DNA from: JAYVSZ01 sp043774925
Lineage (GTDB): Bacteria > Pseudomonadota > Gammaproteobacteria > Burkholderiales > Methylophilaceae
Assembly: GCA_043774925.1 (NCBI GenBank)
Contig: JAYVSZ010000057.1
Span: forward strand, 1-14,623
Length of the DNA: 14,623 nt
Direction of reading: 5' to 3'
Made by a program: the position numbers and the translations under genes. Below, one piece after another: positions 1 to 4,718 of the stretch. Each line of letters opens with the position of its first letter. Within the stretch, counting starts at the first letter, position 1. Under the pieces are notes generated by a model, which had not been told where the DNA came from, ran no database searches, and worked only from the letters and a program-made list of their open reading frames with translations.

Positions 1-147
1 CCATTTACGCTGATCACCGCCTGGTGCCATGTCGTAAATCACTTCATTAATATGCTGATTAATGCCTTTTTCATATTGAAATAAACGCAAACGTTGCGGG
101 TTTGGAAAAGCGGAAGGCGATGTAAATACGGTTAATTTTGCTGTCAT
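1..147 (-). CDS. Glutathione S-transferase family protein, N-terminal part
   Basis: Reading the minus strand, an ATG at 147 opens a frame that runs off the window edge after 49 codons, so only the N-terminus is visible. The visible part begins MTAKLTVFTSPSAFPNP and continues through QRLRLF and MAPGGDQRKW. This resembles the thioredoxin-fold start of soluble glutathione S-transferases, which bind glutathione and conjugate it to electrophiles. A GAGGA Shine-Dalgarno sequence at about 155-159 supports this start. It lies just downstream of gloA on the same strand, 25 bases away, so the two glutathione-related genes may be co-transcribed. The catalytic and substrate-binding C-terminal domain is outside the window, so the subclass cannot be given. 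Confidence 0.72.
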   Translation of the reverse strand, partial: MTAKLTVFTSPSAFPNPQRLRLFQYEKGINQHINEVIYDMAPGGDQRKW

Positions 148-172
148 AATTTTTCCTCAATTAATATTAAAG

Positions 173-574
173 CTAACGCGGATATTCAATGCTACCTCTT
201 TGAATAAACTCAATTTTGTAACCATCTGGATCTTCTACAAACGCAATAATAATCGTGCCGTGCTTCATTGGCCCTGCTTCGCGCACCACTTTGCCGCCTT
301 TCGCTTTTACCAAATCGCAAGCTTTGTAGGCATCATCCACCTCAATCGCCATGTGGCCATACGCGCCACCCATTTCGTAACTGGTTTTGCCGTAGTTGTA
401 GGTTAGCTCCAGCACGGTATTGTCGTATTCGTTACCAAAACCCACAAACGCCAGCGTAAATTCGCCGTCGGGGTAATCCGAAGTGCGTAGCAACTTCATG
501 CCCAGCACATCGGTATAAAACTTCACTGAGCGGTCTAAATCGCCAACGCGCAACATGGTGTGTAATACTCTCAT
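173..574 (-). CDS. gloA: Lactoylglutathione lyase (glyoxalase I)
   Basis: Glyoxalase I converts the hemithioacetal of methylglyoxal and glutathione into S-lactoylglutathione, the first step of methylglyoxal detoxification in the cytoplasm. The 133-residue protein has two vicinal-oxygen-chelate half-domains. The four metal ligands sit where the E. coli nickel enzyme has them: His5, Glu56, His74 and Glu122. The start at 574 is preferred over an upstream in-frame ATG at 682, because MRVLHTMLRVGDLDRS is the family N-terminus, an AAGGAA Shine-Dalgarno lies just upstream, and the ATG overlaps the ferredoxin stop as ATGA. That overlap suggests translational coupling to the ferredoxin gene. The neighbouring GST gene downstream fits a glutathione-dependent detoxification role. 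Confidence 0.95.
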   Translation of the reverse strand: MRVLHTMLRVGDLDRSVKFYTDVLGMKLLRTSDYPDGEFTLAFVGFGNEYDNTVLELTYNYGKTSYEMGGAYGHMAIEVDDAYKACDLVKAKGGKVVREAGPMKHGTIIIAFVEDPDGYKIEFIQRGSIEYPR

Positions 575-828
575 AGGTTTTCCTTGGTTGTTAATAGATA
601 ATATTTGGCCATCAATTGTTGCTGTGTTTCCACCACATCGGGGTTCAGCGGAATGCAATCCACAGGGCACACAATCACGCATTGCGGTTTGTCAAAATGG
701 CCGACGCACTCGGTGCATAAATTCGGGTTAATCTCGTAAATTTCTTGGCCTTGGTAAATCGCGCCATTCGGGCATTCTGGCTCGCAGACGTCGCAATTGA
801 TACACTCATCCGTAATCATTAAACTCAT
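571..828 (-). CDS. YfhL/Alvin-type 2[4Fe-4S] ferredoxin
   Basis: This 85-residue electron carrier is full length for the Allochromatium vinosum (Alvin)-type ferredoxins, soluble proteins with two low-potential [4Fe-4S] clusters. The first cluster motif has Cys9, Cys12, Cys15 and Cys19, with Pro20 after the last. The second has Cys38, Cys41, Cys50 and Cys54, with eight residues between Cys41 and Cys50. This longer spacing is the mark of the Alvin/YfhL group. A further Cys58 is present. The redox partner is not evident from the sequence. The ATG overlaps the coaD stop as ATGA and the TGA overlaps the gloA start as ATGA, so coaD, this gene and gloA probably form one translationally coupled unit. 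Confidence 0.93.
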   Translation of the reverse strand: MSLMITDECINCDVCEPECPNGAIYQGQEIYEINPNLCTECVGHFDKPQCVIVCPVDCIPLNPDVVETQQQLMAKYYLLTTKENL

Positions 829-1307
829 TGTAGTTTTTGCTTAATCGCCGCTTCCACTGCAGGCGAAACAAACTGATGCACATCACCACCTAGCTTGGCG
901 ACTTCGCGCACTAGGCTGCTCGACACAAACATATATTGCTCGGCAGGCGTTAAAAAGAGGGTTTCTAGCTTAGGGTAAAGCTTACGGTTCATCCCTGCGA
1001 GTTGAAACTCGTATTCGAAATCAGAAGCGGCTCGCAGACCACGAATGACCATTTGCGCACCCTGCGCTTGCACAAATTGCATGAGCAAACCGCTAAAACC
1101 GACCACTTTAATGTTGTCCGCTTTAAACACGCTTTTTGCCAGCGCCACGCGCTCTTCTAAGCTAAACAGCGTATTTTTATTAGTACTGCCCGCAACTGCC
1201 ACAATTACCTCGTCGAACAAATCGGCGGCGCGACGCACAATGTCCTCGTGCCCAAGGGTAATGGGGTCGAAAGTGCCCGGGTAAACTGCAATACGGTTTT
1301 TACTCAT
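825..1307 (-). CDS. coaD: Pantetheine-phosphate adenylyltransferase
   Basis: CoaD transfers AMP from ATP to 4'-phosphopantetheine, giving dephospho-CoA, the penultimate step of coenzyme A synthesis. The 160-residue length matches the family (E. coli 159). The nucleotidyltransferase signature is visible: YPGTFDPITLGH at residues 9-20 with the conserved T/HxGH-type histidine, the RGLRAASDFEYE segment near the middle, and VSSSLVRE near residue 128, the counterpart of the ISSTxVRE ATP-binding motif. The ribosome-binding site is weak (GAG close to the ATG), and a dispersed palindromic repeat ends only a few bases upstream. It follows rsmD on the same strand and overlaps the ferredoxin gene by four bases. 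Confidence 0.97.
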   Translation of the reverse strand: MSKNRIAVYPGTFDPITLGHEDIVRRAADLFDEVIVAVAGSTNKNTLFSLEERVALAKSVFKADNIKVVGFSGLLMQFVQAQGAQMVIRGLRAASDFEYEFQLAGMNRKLYPKLETLFLTPAEQYMFVSSSLVREVAKLGGDVHQFVSPAVEAAIKQKLQ

Positions 1308-1313
1308 TTTCTC

Positions 1314-1340
1314 GTCATTCCCGCGTAGGCGGGAATCCAG
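1314..1340. repeat. Short palindromic repeat of the dRS3-like ATTCCC-N8-GGGAAT type
   Basis: A perfect 8-bp inverted repeat, ATTCCCGC at 1317-1324 and GCGGGAAT at 1329-1336, has a 4-base loop. The 20-bp core has exactly the format of the dispersed dRS3 repeat known from Neisseria, and the flanks (CGTC before, CCAG after) recur in a second repeat at 4580-4609. It fills the coaD-rsmD gap and sits 7 bases upstream of the coaD start. There is no U-tract, so it is not an obvious terminator. Confidence 0.7.
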
Positions 1341-1353
1341 TCATAAAATATCA

Positions 1354-1971
1354 TTATACGGGTTTAAGCAGATGATAATAAACATTGCCCGCTTTGCCTT
1401 GTTTTAACACTTGCCAAGTTTCGTTGGATTTTAATTCATATTCAGCTTCGGCGTACACAATGCCGCCATCGCTGAGGTGCCCATGTAATAACGGCAACAG
1501 CTTGGTAAGCCAATCTTTTTGGTAAGGTGGATCGCAAAAAATCATATCGAACTGTTGCGTATTCTGCTGCAAAAACTGCATGGCATCCATGTGCAGAATC
1601 GTGGCAGCATCTGCTTTTAGCGTAGTTTGATTTTGCTTAAGCGCTTTAAATGCAACACTGGCATTTTCTACCATCGTTACCTGCTTAGCGTTGCGGGAAA
1701 GCGCCTCAAACCCCAACGCGCCCGTGCCCGCGAACAAATCCAAGCAGGTTTTACCCGTGAGCTCTTGTCCCAGCCAGTTAAACACGGTTTGCCGCACGCG
1801 ATCAGGTGTAGGGCGCAAGCCTTCCGCATCGGGGAATTTAAGCAAACGACTGCGCCACACTCCGGCCGAAATACGAACCTGATTTAATGCACGAATCTGA
1901 TTTGTTTTACTTTTCTGCAAAATGCGGTAGAGTGACAAGAATAAAACGATATTATATTGAGTTAACTGCAT
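1354..1971 (-). CDS. rsmD: 16S rRNA (guanine(966)-N(2))-methyltransferase RsmD
   Basis: RsmD uses S-adenosylmethionine to methylate N2 of G966 of 16S rRNA in the assembling 30S subunit. The Rossmann-fold SAM site LDLFAGTGALGFEA is at residues 77-90 and the catalytic DPPY motif at 147-150. LRPTPDRVRQTVFNWL at 52-67 is the N-terminal family signature. The first ~28 residues look like an extension, since homologues normally start a few residues before the VRI segment (here LNQVRISAG). No ATG exists between 1971 and that point and no Shine-Dalgarno precedes 1971, so the true start is uncertain; in-frame TTG codons are possible. The gene lies directly beside the cassette-like insert, so its upstream region may have been replaced. 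Confidence 0.9.
   Translation of the reverse strand: MQLTQYNIVLFLSLYRILQKSKTNQIRALNQVRISAGVWRSRLLKFPDAEGLRPTPDRVRQTVFNWLGQELTGKTCLDLFAGTGALGFEALSRNAKQVTMVENASVAFKALKQNQTTLKADAATILHMDAMQFLQQNTQQFDMIFCDPPYQKDWLTKLLPLLHGHLSDGGIVYAEAEYELKSNETWQVLKQGKAGNVYYHLLKPV
1951..1956 (-). promoter_or_regulatory. Candidate -10 element for rsmD
   Basis: On the minus strand these bases read TATAAT, a perfect sigma-70 -10 hexamer. No good -35 is seen 16-18 bases upstream. If it is used, transcription would begin inside the longest rsmD frame and a start codon downstream of 1950 would be needed. An own promoter is plausible because the insert separates rsmD from the M16 genes. The call is weak. Confidence 0.25.
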
Positions 1972-2044
1972 TAAAATCTATCGAAAAATGAAAAGTTTAA
2001 CGCTCGTTTACACACCATCATTGGGATGGTTACTTAATAGTTCG

Positions 2045-2070
2045 CATGGCGCTTCGCGCACCCATTATGC
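2045..2070 (+). repeat. Left partial attC-like site
   Basis: The segment CATGGCGCTTCGCGCACCC (2045-2063), followed by ATTATGC, repeats in nearly the same form at 2673-2702. The later copy has four extra bases in its middle and ends in GTTGGGC. Within the left copy GCGC-TTC-GCGC can form a small hairpin. No complementary RYYYAAC core precedes it, so it looks like a truncated or degenerate recombination site. It marks the left edge of the first cassette. Confidence 0.5.
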
Positions 2071-2085
2071 ATCTGGAGATACGCT

Positions 2086-2379
2086 ATGAACGCAGTCCTT
2101 GGCATTGCCGTCTTTCTTGCTTTCCTTGCTTTTGGGCTTGCGCAGCTTGCGGCCGGCTTCGCCGGAATTGAGCATGGTCTGGGCGCAGGGTGTGCATGGG
2201 GCGCTCTCATCGCCGCGCTGATGTTCCGTTTCACATTGCCCATAACTGTTGGCGCATTCTTCGGCGCAATGAACGTATGGGGCTGGCACTGGGCACTGGC
2301 TGCGCTATTCGCTGCCCCTGGCTTGGCTTTCGTCATCCCCGGCGTCTTGGCGTCCATGTTCGCGCTGGTCAAGCGATAA
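2086..2379 (+). CDS. Small hydrophobic membrane protein, unknown function
   Basis: The 97-residue product is almost entirely hydrophobic and rich in Ala, Gly, Phe and Leu. I estimate three membrane-spanning segments, roughly residues 3-25, 32-50 and 68-93, and a short basic C-terminus ending VKR. No catalytic motif is visible and I do not recognise the family. A GGAG Shine-Dalgarno at 2075-2078, seven bases before the ATG, supports the start. Its TAA overlaps the ATG of the next gene by one base (TAATG), so the pair is likely translated together. The higher G+C sets it apart from the chromosomal neighbours and fits acquisition by transfer. An antisense frame over the same bases is judged a shadow. 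Confidence 0.7.
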   Translation: MNAVLGIAVFLAFLAFGLAQLAAGFAGIEHGLGAGCAWGALIAALMFRFTLPITVGAFFGAMNVWGWHWALAALFAAPGLAFVIPGVLASMFALVKR

Positions 2380-2672
2380 TGCCTATTGGAGTTATCTACG
2401 CCTGCGCCGCCATGCTCTTCATCGGCGCGGCACCTCTACCTTATGGCTACTACACCCTGCTGCGGTTGGTCGCGTGTGGCGTGTTCGCATTTGCCGCGTT
2501 CATCGCCGCCGATAGAAAACACAATGTTCTTCCTTGGGCCTTCGGCCTGATGGTGCTACTGTTCAATCCAATCGTAAAGATACACCTTCCCAAAGAGGCG
2601 TGGACGCTTGTTGATGTTGCGGCTGGTGTCTTTCTGCTTGTTGCCGCGAAGGCTGTGCGCACCAATGCATAA
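2379..2672 (+). CDS. DUF6804-like small membrane protein
   Basis: The 97-residue protein begins at the ATG overlapping the previous stop (TAATG). The longer in-frame extension back to 2190 lies inside the upstream gene and is rejected. I estimate three to four hydrophobic segments. The LPYGYYTLLR stretch near residues 19-28 and the LLFNPIVKIHLPKEAW stretch in the second half match my memory of the DUF6804 family, small membrane proteins of unknown function; this is from memory, not a search. The C-terminus is short and basic (KAVRTNA). The stop codon is embedded in the GCATAAC core of the attC-like site. The TAATG arrangement suggests that the two proteins are made together and may act as a pair, which is an inference. 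Confidence 0.7.
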   Translation: MPIGVIYACAAMLFIGAAPLPYGYYTLLRLVACGVFAFAAFIAADRKHNVLPWAFGLMVLLFNPIVKIHLPKEAWTLVDVAAGVFLLVAAKAVRTNA

Positions 2673-2702
2673 CATGGCGCTCAACTCGCGCACCCGTTGG
2701 GC
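2667..2702 (+). repeat. attC-like recombination site between the two cassettes
   Basis: The site runs from GCATAAC (2667-2673) to GTTGGGC (2696-2702). The latter fits the integron R' core GTTRRRY exactly, with the cut expected after the G. Between the cores, GGCGC and CGCGC flank a short spacer that can fold into a small hairpin. The first core is complementary to the start of cassette 1 and the second core belongs to the start of cassette 2, as expected in an array. At 36 bp it is shorter than usual attC sites. Confidence 0.5.
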
Positions 2703-3204
2703 ACAATGGCAGCTATCAAGCAATTTCCTCGTGAGGGCATAGAAATGGCGAGTTCCACTTTCTGGGAAACAAATCTAGGCCGTTCAATCCGATGGTTGGT
2801 CTATGTGCCCATCGGTATTGCGCTACTGGTACTTGTCCAGTCTTTGGCTTCGATGTTTTTTTCATGGCTTTTTCATGATGGCCGAGACTTCTTTATCATT
2901 GGAATTCTTCTAGGTGGTGTAACGGTTCTTCCAGCTCTGGGAATGATCTACTACCTAGCGTTTTTCCTGATTGCTGAAATATGCCCGTCCCCTAAGCCTG
3001 GAATGATTGTATTTGGCACGATATTCTATCTATTCGCTGCGGCCAATATGCTCTACATATTTTCGCCAAGCCAAGAGTTCCAGTTGAGTGCAAAGCATTT
3101 CGTTACATGGGTTATCGCATGCGTTATAGCTGCATTTGCACTCCGAGCCATTTGGGTAAGGCATGGCAAGGAATAGCACCTGTCGTCCGCATTGGGTGCC
3201 CAAC
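2697..3204 (+). mobile_element. Putative gene cassette 2 (integron type)
   Basis: The unit begins TTGGGCAC (2697-2704), and its 3' end holds GTGCCCAAC (3196-3204), whose first eight bases are the exact reverse complement of that start. This is the relationship expected between the first bases of a cassette and the R'' core of its own attC. The rest of an attC is not recognisable after 3204, where a different palindromic repeat begins, so the right side appears lost. It holds a single membrane-protein gene of about 430 bp. Its composition is less G+C-rich than cassette 1, which suggests a separate origin. Confidence 0.45.
2745..3176 (+). CDS. Four-helix membrane protein, unknown function
   Basis: The preferred start at 2745 gives 143 residues and has a GAGGG Shine-Dalgarno at 2733-2737. 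Upstream in-frame starts at 2697 (TTG, inside the attC-like core) and 2706 (ATG) lack such a site. I estimate four hydrophobic segments: residues about 16-37 (VYVPIGIALLVLVQ), 46-80 in one or two passes, 88-105, and 118-137. A basic tail RHGKE follows. An extramembrane loop carries SPSQEFQL. I do not recognise a family and see no catalytic residues. It is the only gene of the second cassette-like unit. Small membrane proteins of unknown function are common integron cargo, but that does not establish a role. Confidence 0.7.
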   Translation: MASSTFWETNLGRSIRWLVYVPIGIALLVLVQSLASMFFSWLFHDGRDFFIIGILLGGVTVLPALGMIYYLAFFLIAEICPSPKPGMIVFGTIFYLFAAANMLYIFSPSQEFQLSAKHFVTWVIACVIAAFALRAIWVRHGKE

Positions 3205-3215
3205 ACATCATTCCA

Positions 3216-3241
3216 CCCTCACCCTAGCCTCTAGGCGAGGG
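3216..3241. repeat. Palindromic intergenic element
   Basis: CCCTC (3216-3220) pairs with GAGGG (3237-3241), and CCTAG (3223-3227) pairs with CTAGG (3231-3235) around a 3-base loop. It lies between the right edge of the cassette-like insert and the stop of the M16 gene. There is no run of T on either strand, so it is more REP-like than a clear terminator, although it could stabilise or end the peptidase transcript. Confidence 0.5.
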
Positions 3242-3252
3242 AATATAGCGCG

Positions 3253-4542
3253 CTACTGCGCGCCCACAATCACGCTCACAAAATTCTCTGGTTTAATACG
3301 TCGCTTAAACGCATCCTTGATTTGCTTAGTAGTCACACTCGCCACATGTTTATTGTAATCATCCAGATACGTCAGTGGCAATTTGTAAAACCCTACCACG
3401 CTTAAGTAATCCAGAATTTTGCCATTGCTATCGATGCGCATGGGGAAGCCGCCGATAATATTGGCTTTGGCGTCTTTCAGTTCTTTCTCGGTCACGCCAT
3501 TTTGGATGAATTTCGCCACGGTTTCGTTCACCACTTTTAGCGCCTCATCCACTTGGTCTTTTTTGGTTTGCAGGCCGATTTGAAACGGCCCGAGCTCTGC
3601 CATCGGCATAAAATAGCTGTATACGCTATACACCAGGCCGCGCTTCTCACGCACTTCTTCGGTAAGGCGCGCCACAAAACCGCCGCCACCTAAAATATAA
3701 TTGCCCATGTACAATGACCAATAATCGGCATCGCCACGTTTAATGCCTGGATAGCCCAGTAAAATATGGGCTTGGCTGGCAGGGTGATTAATGTTTTGCG
3801 TATTCGCTACTATAGGAATAGTGACTTCTGGTAGCTTGCCAACGGCTGGCGTTTGCGGCAAATCTACAGAAATTTTATCTGCAATATCACGCGCTTGGCT
3901 CTCTGTCATGTCGCCAATCAGCGCGATAGTCGCGCTTTTTGCCGTGTAATAGGTTTGGTAAAAAGTCTGCAAATTCTCGCGCTTCAAGGCATTCACGGTA
4001 TCAATTTCGCCACTGTCATCCAAACCGTAAGGATGCGCGCCGTACAGCGCCTTCATAAACGCTTTGCTGGCGATACTCTCAGGCTGCGTCTCGGCCTCTT
4101 TTAAACCTGCCACAATGCGCGTTTTTTCACGCTCTAGCACTGCTTGTGGAAAATCTGGTTTATGCAAAATCTTGTTGAAAACTTCTAGTGCTTTGGTTTG
4201 CTCGCTCGTGAGCGTGCGTAACTTAAGTGCAGCACGATCTGCATCTAAATCACCACCTAAAATCGCGCCAATATCGGCGAATTTGTTGGTGATTTCTTCT
4301 TCACCCATACCATCCGCGCCAAGCGTCATCATGTAGCGCGTAACGCCTGCAATGCCTGATTTTTCCTTGGTATCGCGAGCGCTACCCGCAGGAAAATTGA
4401 CCGCAATATCGATAATCGGCAAATCGTGATTTTCGACAAAATACACCTCACTACCTGCGGCAGTTTGCCAATGGTTAATTTTTAGGGCGGCGTTGGCGGA
4501 GAGACTAAAGAAACCGATAAAAAATAGGACTAAATATTTCAT
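3253..4542 (-). CDS. Exported M16 family peptidase-like protein, non-catalytic subunit
   Basis: The 429-residue product starts with a signal peptide (residues 1-18, cleavage likely after SANA), so it should act in the periplasm. It has the two-lobed M16B layout, but where active members have HxxEH it has GVTRY at residues 66-70, so the zinc ligands are absent. It keeps the C-lobe segment EEVREKRGLVYSVYSY (295-310), whose Arg and Tyr typify the partner subunit that completes the active site of a heterodimeric M16 peptidase. The catalytic subunit is encoded just upstream on the same strand. Together they would form an inverzincin-like peptidase such as mitochondrial processing peptidase. The substrate is unknown; no pqq genes are nearby. 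The ATG is clear, but the Shine-Dalgarno sequence is weak. Confidence 0.9.
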   Translation of the reverse strand: MKYLVLFFIGFFSLSANAALKINHWQTAAGSEVYFVENHDLPIIDIAVNFPAGSARDTKEKSGIAGVTRYMMTLGADGMGEEEITNKFADIGAILGGDLDADRAALKLRTLTSEQTKALEVFNKILHKPDFPQAVLEREKTRIVAGLKEAETQPESIASKAFMKALYGAHPYGLDDSGEIDTVNALKRENLQTFYQTYYTAKSATIALIGDMTESQARDIADKISVDLPQTPAVGKLPEVTIPIVANTQNINHPASQAHILLGYPGIKRGDADYWSLYMGNYILGGGGFVARLTEEVREKRGLVYSVYSYFMPMAELGPFQIGLQTKKDQVDEALKVVNETVAKFIQNGVTEKELKDAKANIIGGFPMRIDSNGKILDYLSVVGFYKLPLTYLDDYNKHVASVTTKQIKDAFKRRIKPENFVSVIVGAQ

Positions 4543-4579
4543 TGTGCATTTCTTTCAAATTTCGAAATTCTAAAAATCA

Positions 4580-4609
4580 CTGGATTCTTCGCTGCGCTCA
4601 GAATGACGG
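4580..4609. repeat. Dispersed intergenic repeat, ATTCT/AGAAT palindrome
   Basis: The stretch begins CTGGATTCTTCGC and ends AGAATGACGG. Read on the other strand, its ends (CGTCATTC and GAATCCAG) match those of the repeat at 1314-1340, with a different centre. ATTCT and AGAAT form a short stem. Repeats with these ends are common between genes in many bacterial genomes. It lies upstream of the non-catalytic M16 gene. Confidence 0.6.
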
Positions 4610-4612
4610 GTG

Positions 4613-4708
4613 GAAATTGAAAAAACTAAGCGAGACAAGGCGCAAGATGCCGACGTGTACGTTTTTGTACACGAGGTGTTTTGCAACAAAGTATCGCAAC
4701 GCAATTTC
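4613..4708. repeat. Nested inverted-repeat element between the M16 genes
   Basis: Outer arms GAAATTG (4613-4619) and CAATTTC (4702-4708) enclose a perfect 7-bp hairpin, CGTGTAC (4654-4660) and GTACACG (4667-4673), with a GTTTTT loop. The ~96-bp unit has the appearance of a REP/MITE-like intergenic element. Weak open frames cross it on the plus strand, but nothing supports a gene. It immediately follows the catalytic M16 stop codon and must be transcribed if the two peptidase genes share a message. Confidence 0.6.
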
Positions 4709-4718
4709 AATTTTAATA

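Larger units (their letters stand above)
2065..2696 (+). mobile_element. Putative gene cassette 1 (integron type)
   Basis: This 632-bp unit starts TTATGC and ends just after a GCATAAC core. The start and that core are complementary, so a circularised unit would carry GCATAAC...GTTATGC, the inverted core-site pair expected of an integron attC. As in typical cassettes, the first gene begins about 20 bases after the left boundary and the last stop codon (TAA, 2670-2672) lies inside the core site. The base composition is richer in G+C than the surrounding chromosome. It carries two overlapping small membrane-protein genes and no internal promoter that I can recognise. The attC-like site is only 36 bp, shorter than usual, and no integrase gene is in view, so the assignment is tentative. 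Confidence 0.5.

Noticed and set aside
575..682. 36-residue N-terminal extension of gloA
   Set aside because: It overlaps the ferredoxin gene; the family N-terminus with metal ligand His5 begins at 574 after AAGGAA.
2034..2372. Minus-strand open frame in cassette 1
   Set aside because: Antisense to the first membrane-protein gene, which has a good Shine-Dalgarno and hydrophobic pattern; the antisense product is Ala/Pro/Lys-rich without family features.
2697..2744. Upstream TTG (2697) or ATG (2706) as start of the cassette 2 gene
   Set aside because: The TTG lies in the attC-like core and neither has a Shine-Dalgarno, whereas the ATG at 2745 follows GAGGG.
2010..3212. Shared CATCATT near 2019-2026 and 3205-3212 as a target-site duplication of the insert
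   Set aside because: Only seven bases, with diverging flanks and not at the predicted cassette boundaries; chance is likely.
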